Shown here: positions 1-8,871 of the stretch, piece by piece | Layout: the number at the start of each line of letters is the position of its first letter | Numbering within the stretch: the first letter of the stretch is position 1 | DNA from: Streptomyces sp. NRRL S-31 | GTDB lineage: Bacteria; Actinomycetota; Actinomycetes; Streptomycetales; Streptomycetaceae | DNA length: 64,000 nucleotides | Assembly: GCF_000718775.1 (NCBI RefSeq) | Contig: NZ_JOCB01000025.1 | Coordinates: forward strand, 1 to 64,000 | Direction of reading: 5' to 3' | Program-made: the position numbers and the translations under genes | The notes under the pieces: model-generated | The model's input: the letters and a program-made list of their open reading frames with translations, nothing else | The model's database searches: none | Told to the model about the DNA's origin: nothing

Positions 1-1
1 C

Positions 2-40
2 TCCCCCGCCGACCCGACCCAGCCCGAGGACGCCCGATGA
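2..40 (+). CDS. 3' end of an upstream gene, probably the ABC exporter ATPase (partial)
   Basis: The first bases read in frame as a short Pro/Asp-rich tail ending in a TGA at 38-40. That stop overlaps the ATG of the next gene (ATGA), the usual arrangement for an ABC ATPase translationally coupled to its ABC-2 permease. Only about 12 codons lie in the window, so the ATPase identity is inferred from the neighbour and from this coupling, not from sequence. Confidence 0.5.
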   Translation, partial: SPADPTQPEDAR

Positions 41-915
41 GCACCCACCAGCCCCCGATGCCGCAGGCCCCGGCAGCCTCCCCCGACTGGCAGGCGGCGC
101 CCGGCGGGCCGTACCCCGGCTACACCTCGCCCATCCCGGTCGTGCGCACCCACCTCGGCCACGCGCTGGCCTCCGAGTGGACGAAGATCAGGTCGGTGCG
201 CTCCACGATCTGGACGCTCGGCGTGTTCGTGCTGCTGGTCGTCGGCATCGGCCTGCTGGCCGGCGCGGTGGTCAGCCGGTCCTCCTCGGAGATGGACGGC
301 CAGAGCCCGCTCCAGCTGGGCTTCTTCGGGCTGCTCCTCGGCAGCATGTGCATCATGACCCTCGGCGTGCTGACCACGGCGTCCGAGTACGGCACCGGCA
401 TGATCCGCACGACGATGACGGCGTGCCCGTCCCGCGGCCGGGTGCTGGCGGCGAAGGCGATCGTGTTCTTCGCCGTCGCCTTCGTGATCACGCTGGCCGC
501 CGTCTCCTTCGTGGCGATGGTGCAGAACTCCATGGTGCGGGGCAACGGCGCCGGCACGCCGACCGGCGCCGAGTGGTTCAAGGCCACCGTCGGGGTGAGC
601 CTCTACATCGCCCTGCTCGGGCTGCTCTCGCTGCTCATCGGGTCGGTGATCCGGCACTCGGCGGGCGCCATCACCATCATGATCGGCGCGCTGCTCGCTC
701 CTCTGGTGATCGCCCTGTTCATGTTCTCCGAGTCGCTGAACAAGGTCCGCGAGTGGCTGCTGGAGTACTCGATCCCCAACCAGCTGAGCGTCTTCTACGC
801 GAACTCCCTCAGCGACTCCGGCCCGTCCGGCTGGGACCCGCTGTGGATCATGATCGGCCTGACGGCGGTGGCCTACGCCGGCGCCTACGCGCTCCTGCGC
901 AGCCGGGACGTCTAG
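37..915 (+). CDS. ABC-2 type transporter permease
   Basis: 292 aa integral membrane protein. A proline-rich cytoplasmic N-terminus of about 35 residues is followed by a hydrophilic stretch (residues about 40-57, ASEWTKIRSVRST) that is typical of actinobacterial ABC-2 permeases, then about six hydrophobic helices and a short positively charged C-terminus. It would form the membrane channel of a two-gene exporter with the ATPase whose stop overlaps its ATG. The substrate cannot be read from the sequence; paralogues serve drug, lipid or lantibiotic export. No third gene follows in the operon. Confidence 0.85.
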   Translation: MSTHQPPMPQAPAASPDWQAAPGGPYPGYTSPIPVVRTHLGHALASEWTKIRSVRSTIWTLGVFVLLVVGIGLLAGAVVSRSSSEMDGQSPLQLGFFGLLLGSMCIMTLGVLTTASEYGTGMIRTTMTACPSRGRVLAAKAIVFFAVAFVITLAAVSFVAMVQNSMVRGNGAGTPTGAEWFKATVGVSLYIALLGLLSLLIGSVIRHSAGAITIMIGALLAPLVIALFMFSESLNKVREWLLEYSIPNQLSVFYANSLSDSGPSGWDPLWIMIGLTAVAYAGAYALLRSRDV

Positions 916-970
916 CGGCCGGGGCGTCCGGGGGCCGGGACATCCGGGGCGTCCGGGCGTCCGTGCCCGC

Positions 971-1015
971 AGAGCCCCCAGAGCCCCCAGAGCCCCCAGA
1001 GCCCTCAGAGCCCTC
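971..1015. repeat. 9-bp tandem repeat, five copies
   Basis: Five consecutive 9-bp units, three AGAGCCCCC followed by two AGAGCCCTC, lie in the spacer between the permease and the convergent small gene. No stem-loop is apparent. This is a simple-sequence array of the kind that varies in copy number between strains. Confidence 0.85.
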
Positions 1016-1346
1016 AGAATCTCGGCGCGTTACGGGACCGCTGCACCCGCGTGGTGCGGCGGTCCTTCGCGTTCCAGCACGCCTTGTGCCAGTGCCGGCG
1101 GTCGTCGACGCCCGCGTGCTCCGGCCAGGCCACCACGTGCGGGACGCCGGAGGGGATCAGCTGGTCGCAGCCCGGGCAGCGGTAGGTCTTGCCCTCCGCG
1201 CCGGCCCCGGCGACGTGCCGCACGCTCCAGTCCTCGCCCTGCCAGCTCTCCGTGGACTGCCAGCCGCCGTACCGGCCGGCGCGGTCCTCCTCCGCGCTCC
1301 GGTCCGGTGATCCGGCTGCCTTCGGTCGGTTGCGGCGCGGGGACAC
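1014..1346 (-). CDS. Small zinc-ribbon-like protein (often annotated as ATP/GTP-binding protein)
   Basis: 110 aa. The N-terminal 45 residues are charged and probably disordered. The core holds a CPGC pair (about residues 57-60) followed by an HxxxW motif and a second Cys/His group near residues 85-90 (HWHKACW), consistent with one structural zinc site. Streptomyces orthologues are commonly labelled ATP/GTP-binding protein, but no P-loop is visible here, so I would not use that name. The GTG start at 1346 has a GAGAGG Shine-Dalgarno six bases upstream. Function unknown. Confidence 0.75.
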   Translation of the reverse strand: MSPRRNRPKAAGSPDRSAEEDRAGRYGGWQSTESWQGEDWSVRHVAGAGAEGKTYRCPGCDQLIPSGVPHVVAWPEHAGVDDRRHWHKACWNAKDRRTTRVQRSRNAPRF

Positions 1347-1569
1347 GGGACACCTCTCGGGGCTATACAGGGGGCACGGGACGCATCCAGCCTACGCGCC
1401 GCCGAGCGGGGTACGCGTAGGGGACCAACCCTCCCAAGTCCCCCACCGCCGCGAGCCATTCTGTAGACAATCCGCCAATCCCTCCGCCCGACCGTGTCCT
1501 GGGCACGTGTCAGACGGTTATGCCGGGCGGGGAGCTCCGGGTCGGAGCCAAGGAAGCAGGAAGAACGCG

Positions 1570-2598
1570 ATGGACGTAGGAAGTTTTGTGCTGGCCGCCC
1601 AGTTCCCGGGCCAGGGCCCGGGCGAGGCGCTGCACCGGGCGGTCCGCGCGGCCGAGGTCACCGAGCAGGCCGGCCTGGACGCGGTGTGGCTGGCCGAGCA
1701 CCACTTCGTGCCCTACGGCACCTGCCCGTCCGCGGTCACCCTGGCCGCGCTGCTGCTCGGCCGCACCCGCCGCGTCCGGGTCGGCACGGCGGTCAGCGTG
1801 CTGCCCACCGCCCACCCCGTCGCCCTCGGCGAGCAGGCGGCGCTGCTCCACCTGACCAGCGGCGGACGGTTCACGCTCGGCGTGGGGCGCGGCGGTCCCT
1901 GGGTGGACCTGGAGGTGTTCGGCGCGGGCCTGGCGGCGTACGAACACGGGTTCCCGGAGTCACTCGATCTGCTGCTGCGCTGGCTGGGCGAGCCGTCCGT
2001 GGCGGCCTCCGGCGAGCGGTACGCCTTCCGCGAGGTGCCGGTCGTACCCCGCCCGTCGGAGGCCCTGACGGAGACGCCCGGCCCCGAGGTCGTGCTCGCC
2101 TGCACCTCACCGGCGAGCGTCCGGCTGGCCGCCGAGCGCGGACTGCCGATGCTGCTCGGCATGCACGTCGGGGACGAGGAGAAGGCCGAGATGATCGCCC
2201 TGTGGCGGCGCTGGGCCCGCACGGCGGGCCGGCCGGCCGAGGAGATCGCGGACGCCGCCCATGTCTCGGCCGGGGTCTGCCAGCTCGCCGACCGGCGCAC
2301 CGACGCGGCCGAGACCCTGCTGAAGGCGATGCCGGGCTGGCTGAAGCAGGGCCTGGAGGCGCATGTGACGGTGGACGGACGGGCGCGGGCCATGCGCGAC
2401 CCGCACGCCTACACCGAACTGCTCTGCGGACTGCACCCGGTGGGCACCCCGCGGCTCGCCGCCGACCGGCTCGCGGCCACCTCGGAGCGCACCGGCATCT
2501 CCCGGTTCGCCCTCCTGGTGGAGGGCTCGGGCGACCTCGCGGCCACCGAGGAGAACCTGCGGCGGCTCGGCGCCGAGGTGCTGCCCCAGCTCCGCTGA
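1570..2598 (+). CDS. LLM class flavin-dependent oxidoreductase
   Basis: 342 aa, a bacterial luciferase-like TIM barrel that uses FMN or F420. Seen directly: the early AEHHF motif (about residue 41), the RVRVGTAVSVLP strand and a GRFTLGVGRG motif near residue 100, all standard for the family and its flavin pocket. The ATG at 1570 is preferred because AGGAAG lies just upstream and homology begins there; the frame stays open upstream by chance. The gene is monocistronic, convergent with the SCO5389-family gene. The substrate is not predictable; the family includes monooxygenases and F420-dependent reductases. Confidence 0.85.
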   Translation: MDVGSFVLAAQFPGQGPGEALHRAVRAAEVTEQAGLDAVWLAEHHFVPYGTCPSAVTLAALLLGRTRRVRVGTAVSVLPTAHPVALGEQAALLHLTSGGRFTLGVGRGGPWVDLEVFGAGLAAYEHGFPESLDLLLRWLGEPSVAASGERYAFREVPVVPRPSEALTETPGPEVVLACTSPASVRLAAERGLPMLLGMHVGDEEKAEMIALWRRWARTAGRPAEEIADAAHVSAGVCQLADRRTDAAETLLKAMPGWLKQGLEAHVTVDGRARAMRDPHAYTELLCGLHPVGTPRLAADRLAATSERTGISRFALLVEGSGDLAATEENLRRLGAEVLPQLR

Positions 2599-2629
2599 CC
2601 GCGCCCCCCCCGCGCGCGAGCCGGCCGGG

Positions 2630-2681
2630 GGCTTGCCGCCCCGGTGACGAACGCCACCTCCCGTCCGTGGAGCGGCAAGCC
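2630..2681. terminator. Long-loop inverted repeat between convergent genes
   Basis: GGCTTGCCGC (2630-2639) is the exact reverse complement of GCGGCAAGCC (2672-2681), with about 32 bases between. It sits between the stop codons of two convergent genes, so it could act as a bidirectional terminator. No U-tract is present, which is normal in Streptomyces. Confidence 0.45.
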
Positions 2682-2722
2682 GACGGCTTCGTGTCCCGGT
2701 CCCGGGCGTACCCGGCCGGGCC

Positions 2723-3115
2723 TCAGCAGTCCCGGAGCTCCGGCGACTGGTTCAGCAACTGGTTGCGCGCCGACGTGAAGCGGGCCAACGTCTCGTCCAC
2801 CGAGGCGTCCAGCGGGAACACCGCCACGCGGTGGCAGTTCTGGAAGGCCAGCCGCACACCGAAGTGCCGCTGAAGCGCGCCGCGTATCGCGTCACTCGCG
2901 AGCGCACGCAGCAGCTGACCGCGTGCCTGCTCGTCCGGCGGGGGCGTCTGGTTGTCGGCGAAGGGTCCGCCGTCCACCTTCAGCCGGGCCACCAGGGAGC
3001 TGATCATCTCCCATGCGTAGGGCAGGGAGGTCCGGACGCAGTCGACGAAGGCTGCTTCGTCGACCTCGCCTCGCTCGGCCTGTTCGAGTAGGGCCGGTGA
3101 GACGTCGAGCGACAT
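2723..3115 (-). CDS. SCO5389 family conserved protein
   Basis: 130 aa, acidic, no membrane segment or signal peptide. It matches what I remember of the actinobacterial SCO5389 family, which has no assigned function and is encoded next to nucS. The start at 3115 is chosen because GAGAGGAG sits five bases upstream; the open frame upstream is a shadow. The gene is divergent from nucS across a 276-bp spacer. A conserved core surrounds the PYAWEM segment near residue 30 and the C-terminal Cys-His pair (NCHR). It is probably cytoplasmic. Confidence 0.75.
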   Translation of the reverse strand: MSLDVSPALLEQAERGEVDEAAFVDCVRTSLPYAWEMISSLVARLKVDGGPFADNQTPPPDEQARGQLLRALASDAIRGALQRHFGVRLAFQNCHRVAVFPLDASVDETLARFTSARNQLLNQSPELRDC

Positions 3116-3377
3116 GGGTTCTCCTCTCGCACCCCCGAGGCGCAGGGGTTGCCGGACAGATAGGGGAGTTCGCGGCGCCGGACACGCTCGGTACCGAGGC
3201 CGCAACCTCCCGTTCTCTACGGTAGGCAACGGTCGGTGACCACACCAGCAGAATGCGTATATGGAACGGTCGCCTCATGCTCACTATCGGCCAGGGATGA
3301 ACAAGAGTTTCCATGGACAATTGGGACGATTCATGGGGAGCGTGATGGGCGGATCGCGGGCACCCGCGCGCGTCGAG

Positions 3378-3383
3378 TAGCGT
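3378..3383 (+). promoter_or_regulatory. Candidate -10 element for nucS (short-leader transcript)
   Basis: TAGCGT fits the TAnnnT -10 consensus and ends eight bases before the nucS ATG, with no Shine-Dalgarno between, suggesting a leaderless or near-leaderless mRNA. No convincing -35 is visible. Confidence 0.35.
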
Positions 3384-3391
3384 TGCCGACC

Positions 3392-4063
3392 ATGCGTCTC
3401 GTCATTGCCCGGTGCTCGGTCGACTACGCCGGCCGGCTCACCGCCCACCTGCCCTCGGCGCCCCGCCTGATCCTGGTCAAGGCGGACGGCAGCGTCTCCA
3501 TCCACGCCGACGACCGGGCCTACAAGCCGCTCAACTGGATGTCGCCGCCCTGCACCCTGAAGGAGGGGACGGGCGAGGACGCGGGCGTGTGGACCGTCGT
3601 CAACAAGGCGGGCGAGAAACTGATCATCACGATGGAGGAGATCCTCCACGACTCGTCGCACGAACTCGGCGTGGACCCCGGCCTGATCAAGGACGGCGTG
3701 GAAGCACACCTCCAGGAACTGCTCGCCGACCGCATCGAGACGCTGGGCGAGGGGTACAGCCTCATCCGCCGTGAGTACATGACCGCGATCGGCCCCGTGG
3801 ACATCCTGTGCCGGGACGCCGACGGCCGGACGGTCGCGGTGGAGATCAAGCGCCGGGGCGAGATCGACGGCGTCGAACAGCTCACCCGTTACCTGGAACT
3901 GCTCAACCGCGACCCGCACCTGGCGCCGGTCCGCGGTGTCTTCGCCGCGCAGGAGATCAAGCCCCAGGCCCGCGTCCTCGCCACCGACCGGGGCATCGAC
4001 TGCCAGATCCTCGACTACGACGCCCTGCGCGGCATCGAGGACGACAAACTCCGCCTGTTCTGA
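3392..4063 (+). CDS. nucS: Endonuclease NucS (EndoMS), non-canonical mismatch repair
   Basis: 223 aa, full length for the family. NucS cuts both strands at mismatches and replaces MutS/MutL in most Actinobacteria. The C-terminal nuclease domain keeps the catalytic series GPVD (Asp137), VEIKRR (Glu151, Lys153). The protein ends in a DDKLRLF tail, the sliding-clamp binding motif described for the family. The start at 3392 follows homology; upstream frame is open but lacks an SD. It is divergent from the SCO5389-family gene and convergent with the large ATPase gene. Confidence 0.95.
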   Translation: MRLVIARCSVDYAGRLTAHLPSAPRLILVKADGSVSIHADDRAYKPLNWMSPPCTLKEGTGEDAGVWTVVNKAGEKLIITMEEILHDSSHELGVDPGLIKDGVEAHLQELLADRIETLGEGYSLIRREYMTAIGPVDILCRDADGRTVAVEIKRRGEIDGVEQLTRYLELLNRDPHLAPVRGVFAAQEIKPQARVLATDRGIDCQILDYDALRGIEDDKLRLF

Positions 4064-4070
4064 CGGCACC

Positions 4071-4124
4071 GCACCACGGCGGGACGATCCGCCCGGCCTG
4101 ATCCGGCGACCGCCGCCGTGGTGC
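4071..4124. terminator. Bidirectional terminator between nucS and the P-loop protein gene
   Basis: A perfect 12-bp inverted repeat, GCACCACGGCGG (4071-4082) and CCGCCGTGGTGC (4113-4124), encloses about 30 bases that can pair further. It lies 8 bp after the nucS stop and 10 bp before the stop of the convergent gene, so it can serve both. Confidence 0.65.
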
Positions 4125-4133
4125 CCGCGGTCG

Positions 4134-6698
4134 TCAGATCAGCCCGCCGGCCGTTCCCGGAGGGCTCTGCGGGGCCGACGCGCTGCTCGACGTCCCCCCG
4201 GCGGAGCCGTCCGTGGTGCCGGTGTCGCCGCCCGTCGTACCGGTGTCGCCACCCGTGGTGCCGGCGTCCGTCGTGCCGCCGGCCGGGTCGGTGGAGCCGC
4301 CGGTGTCGGTGCCCGTCGAGGTGCCCGTGGAGGCGCCCCCCGTGGACGTGCCGCCGGTCGGGCCGCCGTTCGTCGTGCCGCCGGTGGTGCCGCCCGTCGA
4401 ACCGCCGGTGGTGCCCCCGGTGGTGGTGCCGCCCCCGGTGGAGCCGCCCGATGTGCCCCCCGTCGTCCCGCCGCCGGACGAGCCGCTCGACCCGCCCGGC
4501 TTCGGCGACTTGGACGGCGTGGCGGAGGACGAGCCGGAGCCGGACGGTTCGGCGGTCTCCGACGGGCCGGAGGGGTCCGCGGAGGGTTCCGGGTCGTCCG
4601 CCGTGCCGTACGTGCCGTCGGGCCCCGGCGAGGTGGGCAGGACCACGGCCGCGCCGGCGCCGCCGTCCCCGTCGCCGGTGTCGGTCGGGCCCACGCCCTC
4701 GTCCCCGTCGTCCAGCCCCTGGCTCGCGGACGGGTTGGCGTCGACCTTGCCGGCCGGGTTGCGGTCGGCGTCGTCGGGGGAGGTCATGCCGAGCGCGACC
4801 ACCGTACCGAGTACGGCGGCGAGCAGGGCACCGGAACCGGCCGCCACCAGGTTGCGCCGGACCGGCCGCCGGACGCCTCCGCCGGGCTTGGCCGGCCGCG
4901 GGAGCTGCCGGGTGGCGGCGGTGTCGTACGGCGAGGGCACCCGCACCTCCAGCCGTTCCGTCGGCGGCTCCTGACCCGCCGGCACCGGCGGCCCGGGCAC
5001 CTCGCCGGCGCGGTCGGCGAGCAGGGCGAGGGCCCGGCGGCCGGCCACCGTGCCGCGCTTGTCGGCGAGGGCGCCGCGCAGCCCGCCCGACGCCTCCAGT
5101 TCGGCCCGGGCCCGGTCGAGCTGTCCGGTGCAGAGCGCCAGGATGCCCAACTCGTGGTGGAAGTAAGCCTGTTCGGGCACGTCACCGGCCAGCCGCGAGG
5201 CTTCCGTGCCGGACCGCAGGGCCCGTTCCCAGGCGCTCCAGTGGAGTCCGGCGGCGAAGGCGGGCGCGGCCGTGCGGGCCAGCCGCACCGCGCCGCTCTC
5301 CTCGCCCTCGACCGGCGGGGACGTCCGCGGCGCGAGGGTGGTCAGCGCGGCCAGCACCGCGTCGGCCTCCGCGCACACCCGTTCCGGGGTGACCGAGGGG
5401 TGCCCGGCCCACCAGGCGTAGTGCCGGGCGGCGGTGAGGGCGTGGTCGGGGGCGTCGTCGGCGTATCCGGCGGCCTCCAGCTGGGCGAGCACGCCCGCCG
5501 CGAGCCGGTAGCGGGCGCCGGCCGGGGAGATCAGGCCGCAGTCCGCCAGCTCGCCGAGGGCGGCGTCGGCGTGGGTGTCCCCGACCAGGGCGGGCAGGTG
5601 CGCCTGGTGGGGCAGCTCACCGCCGAGGGCGACCGCGAAGCGCAGGGTGGTCCGGGCGGAGGAGCTGAGCCGGGAGGCGAGCAGCGGGGCGGGGGCCGCG
5701 GCCTCGCCGAGGCTGGGCAGCGGCACGCCGTCCTCGGGGTCCAGGGGTGCCTCCGCCGGGCGGCGCACGTCCTCGAAGACGCCGTACTCGTCCACCGCCT
5801 CGGTGCCCGCCCGCGACTCGTCGCGCTGCCGGAGCAGGGCGCCGGCCTGGACGAACCGCAGGGGCAGCCCCTCGGACTCGAACCACAGGTCGCCGGCCCA
5901 GTTGGCCTCCTCCTCGGTGAGCACCCGGCCGACGGCGCGCTCCAGGATCTCGGCGCCGGCGGCGCGGTCGAGCCCGGCGAGGAAGACCTCCTCCACGTCC
6001 GCCCCGGCCGAGGGGGCGGGCACGTCGGGGGTGGCGCCGAGGAGGAACGCGCACTCGGGACCGGCGTCGAGCAGTTCGTCCAGGGCGGCGCCGCCGAACT
6101 CCAGGTCGTCCAGGACGACGACCGCGCCGATCTCCCTGGTGCGGGCGAGGAGTTCGTCCCGGTCCGGGCGCCGGCGGGGGGCGTCGTAGACCGTGTGGAA
6201 CAGCTCGTGGAGCAGGTCGTCGGCGGTGCGGTGCAGGCCGTTCAGGCGGACCACGCCGTCGGGGGCGAGGTCCGCGCAGTCCTCGGCGACCAGGTCGAGC
6301 AGGGCGGTGCGGCCGGAGCCGGCCGGGCCGGTGAGGCGGACGGAACGCCCGCGGGCGAGGAGGCGGACCAGGCGTTCGCGTATCTCCTGGCGTTCCAGCA
6401 GGGCGGTCGCGGGCCGGTCGGGGCCGGGCGGTACCGGCGGCCGGGCGGCGCGTTCGGCCTCGGCGCGCTCGTCGGCGGCGCGCTTGGACGGGGTGCCGGG
6501 GTGCCGGGCGGGCGGGCAGGGCTCTATCTCGCTGCCGTCGACCGGGTTGACGGTCAGCTGGAGGTCGCCGCAGACGATCCGCGCCATGCGTGCGGGTGCG
6601 GGCGTGCCCGGAGTGAAGTCGGAGGTGAGCAGGTCCCGGGGCGGGCGTCGGCTGTGCGCCTGGCCGTGCTGCTCGGGACCGGGGTTGATCGGGTCCAT
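4134..6698 (-). CDS. Membrane-anchored P-loop NTPase with Thr/Gly-rich exported tail
   Basis: 854 aa. Order: Pro/Arg-rich N-terminus; STAND/AAA-like NTPase with Walker A GPAGSGRT (about residues 124-131) and Walker B VVVLDDLE (about 193-200); a helical region with TPR-like character (about 300-560); one transmembrane helix (about 616-637); then about 215 residues of low complexity rich in Thr, Gly, Ser and Asp, presumably outside the cell. The start at 6698 (MDPINPG) is preferred over the longer frame. The gene lies alone between nucS and the STAS gene. The architecture suggests a signalling or wall-associated sensor, but the function is unknown. Confidence 0.8.
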   Translation of the reverse strand: MDPINPGPEQHGQAHSRRPPRDLLTSDFTPGTPAPARMARIVCGDLQLTVNPVDGSEIEPCPPARHPGTPSKRAADERAEAERAARPPVPPGPDRPATALLERQEIRERLVRLLARGRSVRLTGPAGSGRTALLDLVAEDCADLAPDGVVRLNGLHRTADDLLHELFHTVYDAPRRRPDRDELLARTREIGAVVVLDDLEFGGAALDELLDAGPECAFLLGATPDVPAPSAGADVEEVFLAGLDRAAGAEILERAVGRVLTEEEANWAGDLWFESEGLPLRFVQAGALLRQRDESRAGTEAVDEYGVFEDVRRPAEAPLDPEDGVPLPSLGEAAAPAPLLASRLSSSARTTLRFAVALGGELPHQAHLPALVGDTHADAALGELADCGLISPAGARYRLAAGVLAQLEAAGYADDAPDHALTAARHYAWWAGHPSVTPERVCAEADAVLAALTTLAPRTSPPVEGEESGAVRLARTAAPAFAAGLHWSAWERALRSGTEASRLAGDVPEQAYFHHELGILALCTGQLDRARAELEASGGLRGALADKRGTVAGRRALALLADRAGEVPGPPVPAGQEPPTERLEVRVPSPYDTAATRQLPRPAKPGGGVRRPVRRNLVAAGSGALLAAVLGTVVALGMTSPDDADRNPAGKVDANPSASQGLDDGDEGVGPTDTGDGDGGAGAAVVLPTSPGPDGTYGTADDPEPSADPSGPSETAEPSGSGSSSATPSKSPKPGGSSGSSGGGTTGGTSGGSTGGGTTTGGTTGGSTGGTTGGTTNGGPTGGTSTGGASTGTSTGTDTGGSTDPAGGTTDAGTTGGDTGTTGGDTGTTDGSAGGTSSSASAPQSPPGTAGGLI

Positions 6699-6955
6699 GG
6701 GTTCAAGCCCCCAAAAGCGTCGTGTGCCCGCGTAGCGGCCCTCCCGGCCTTGTCGCACACCGCGCTGTCGCTTCTGGTCCGGGCCCGCTCGGTCGAGGGT
6801 TGCGAGGTGGCGGGCGACCGCACCCTAAACCGTCACCCTGGGTCCGCGACAGGGCGGGGTGCCCCGTGGTCCGAGACGTCACGGTCTTGTGAGGATTGCC
6901 CCCGACGTGCGCCCCGATCCCGTACGGCGTCCCGGTCCCCCCTCCGCGCACACCT

Positions 6956-7279
6956 TCAGACCCGGGGCAGCGACTCCACGCCGATGCCGCCCTCGATGGC
7001 GAGGATGCGGTGCAGTCGGGTGGCCACCAGCAGGCGCTGCATCTGCGGGGGCACGCGGCGCAGCACCAGCCGCCGCCCGCAGCGGCCGGCCCTCCGGTGG
7101 GCACCCATGATCACCCCGAGCCCGGTGGCGTCCCAGGAATCGAGTTCGGACAGGTCGAGCACCAGGTCGCCGACTCCGGTGTCGACGGCCGAGTGCAGGG
7201 CTGTACGGGCGTCCGCCGCGCTGCGGACGTCGAGGCGGCCCCCGACGACCAGCTCGGCGTGGTCGCCCCTGATGTGCAT
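6956..7279 (-). CDS. STAS domain protein, anti-sigma factor antagonist-like
   Basis: 107 aa, a single STAS domain. Such proteins bind anti-sigma kinases and are switched by phosphorylation of a Ser in a D-S-S/T-G-L-G motif. Here the motif reads WDATGLGVI: the phospho-acceptor Ser position is Ala and only the following Thr remains. The start at 7279 has GGGGAG five bases upstream; a longer start at 7330 is possible but lacks an SD. No partner anti-sigma gene is adjacent, so its partner is encoded elsewhere. Confidence 0.8.
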   Translation of the reverse strand: MHIRGDHAELVVGGRLDVRSAADARTALHSAVDTGVGDLVLDLSELDSWDATGLGVIMGAHRRAGRCGRRLVLRRVPPQMQRLLVATRLHRILAIEGGIGVESLPRV

Positions 7280-7387
7280 ATGCGCTCCCCGTTGAGTGCG
7301 GTTGGCGTACTCGGTGACGGTGCTGTGCATCGTCTGACTGTGCGGGTGGCGGTGCGGTTGCTGTTTGTGAGCGAACCGATACCTGAT

Positions 7388-7403
7388 TCACCCCGGGGGG
7401 TGA
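7388..7403. promoter_or_regulatory. 16-bp perfect palindrome upstream of the STAS gene
   Basis: TCACCCC-GG-GGGGTGA lies about 110 bp upstream of the STAS start and 42 bp after the 3-hydroxybutyryl-CoA dehydrogenase stop. It could be an operator for the STAS gene or a short stem. Which one cannot be told from sequence. Confidence 0.3.
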
Positions 7404-7445
7404 TGTTCCCGGGGTGAGGGTGCCTGGACGGTCGGGTCAGGCGGG

Positions 7446-8294
7446 TCAGTACCTGTAGAAGCCCTGCCCGCTCTTGCGGCCGATGTCACCGGCGTCCACC
7501 ATCCGGCGCATCAGCTCCGGCGGGGCGAACTTCTCGTCCTGGGACTCGGTGTAGATGTTGCCGGTGGCGTGCAGCAGGATGTCCACACCGGTGAGGTCGG
7601 CGGTGGCGAGCGGGCCCATGGCGTGACCGAAGCCCAGCTTGCAGGCGAGGTCGATGTCCTCGGCGGTCGCGACGCCGGACTCGTAGAGCTTGGTCGCCTC
7701 CACCACGAGGGCGGAGATCAGCCGGGTGGTGACGAAGCCGGCCACGTCGCGGTTGACGACGATGCAGGTCTTGCCGACGGACTCGGCGAACTCCCGGGCG
7801 GTGGCGAGGGCTTCGTCGCTGGTCTTGTAGCCGCGGACGAGCTCGACGAGCCGCATCATCGGCACCGGCGAGAAGAAGTGCACGCCGACGACCCGCTCCG
7901 GGCGCTCGGTGGCGGCGGCGATCTTGGTGATCGGGATGGCGGAGGTGTTGGAGGCGAGCACGGCGTCCTCGCGCACGAGCTTGTCGAGCGCCCGGAAGAT
8001 CTCGTGCTTGACCTCCAGCTTCTCGAAGACGGCCTCCACCACGAGGTCGGCGTCGGCGGCGGCGTCCAGGTCGGTGGTCGGGGTGATGCGCGCGAGGGCG
8101 GCCTCGGCGTCCCCGGCCGCCAGCTTGCCCTTGCTCACGAACTTGTCGTACGAGGCCTTGATGCCGTCGGTGCCGCGCGTCAGCGCCTCGTCGGTGACGT
8201 CCCGCAGGGTGACCTCCCAGCCCGCCTGCGCGGCGACCTGAGCGATGCCGGACCCCATGAGACCGGCCCCGATGACGGCGAGCTTCCCTGCCAC
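7446..8294 (-). CDS. hbdA: 3-hydroxybutyryl-CoA dehydrogenase
   Basis: 282 aa, NAD(P)-dependent oxidation/reduction of 3-hydroxybutyryl-CoA, in butyrate/PHB metabolism and in supply of C4 units for the ethylmalonyl-CoA pathway and polyketides. The N-terminal Rossmann motif GAGLMGSGIAQ starts at about residue 8, the catalytic His lies in GVHFFSPVPMM (about 140), and the C-terminal domain carries the GFGHAMGPL signature. The GTG start at 8294 gives the usual length and has AGGGAG five bases upstream. The gene is monocistronic. Confidence 0.93.
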   Translation of the reverse strand: MAGKLAVIGAGLMGSGIAQVAAQAGWEVTLRDVTDEALTRGTDGIKASYDKFVSKGKLAAGDAEAALARITPTTDLDAAADADLVVEAVFEKLEVKHEIFRALDKLVREDAVLASNTSAIPITKIAAATERPERVVGVHFFSPVPMMRLVELVRGYKTSDEALATAREFAESVGKTCIVVNRDVAGFVTTRLISALVVEATKLYESGVATAEDIDLACKLGFGHAMGPLATADLTGVDILLHATGNIYTESQDEKFAPPELMRRMVDAGDIGRKSGQGFYRY

Positions 8295-8416
8295 TCCGAC
8301 TCCCTGAAGGCTATGGACATATGCTTCTCCGGCGGACCATAGCGCTCCGGCGCCGCTGTGTGACCGGTAAGTAACGCGCGTCACGTCTCATTTGACGGAC
8401 ATCACACCGGCAGGGG

Positions 8417-8760
8417 TCATTGCACGCCTCGGACGGCGTAGTTGAGCACCTTTTCGCTCAACAGGTCCTCGATGTCCTCCGCCAGGACGAGTACCTCTCG
8501 TGACACTTCGGCCGGTTTGCGACCGGCGAGCATCTCGCGGCCGATGCCGAGGAAGACGGTCTGGTGGGTCCAGCGGATCTGACCGGTCGCCAGACCGGGC
8601 GGCGGGCCCCCGGCGGCGCCGGTCTCCTCGCGCAGGGCCGTCTCCAGGCTGTCGTGATCTCCTGCCGGGGGCTCCACGGCCGGGAGCGCGGCGGCGGGGC
8701 CTCGTCGATGACGCGCATGAAGCGGTCGCAGCCCTCCATCGGGCCGAGCCGGGGCAGACG
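8417..8760 (-). pseudogene. Remnant of a TetR-family regulator (C-terminal half, frameshifted)
   Basis: Reading the minus strand, 8677-8417 encodes the C-terminal ligand-domain end of a TetR regulator (TALREETGA, then WTHQTVFLGIGREMLAG). Just upstream, in a different frame, a further TetR-like piece is seen (DRFMRVIDEAPP). So the coding sequence is frameshifted near 8670. No helix-turn-helix domain can be found further upstream. It points away from the ABC ATPase remnant at 8872, as expected of a former divergent repressor/efflux pair. Confidence 0.6.
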
Positions 8761-8871
8761 GCCTCGACCTCGCCGCACGGTTCCCGCAGGACGGCTCCGG
8801 CGGACTCGCCCGCGTCCCGGCCCCGGACCCGGCGGGGCGAGCCGGTCGGTCACTCCGGCCGGGCGGCCGGA

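Noticed and set aside
120..587. Long minus-strand open frame opposite the ABC permease
   Set aside because: Shadow frame caused by GC bias; composition is unlike a protein and the plus-strand gene explains the region.
1014..1346. ATP/GTP-binding protein
   Set aside because: No P-loop or other nucleotide motif is visible; the Cys/His pattern suggests zinc instead.
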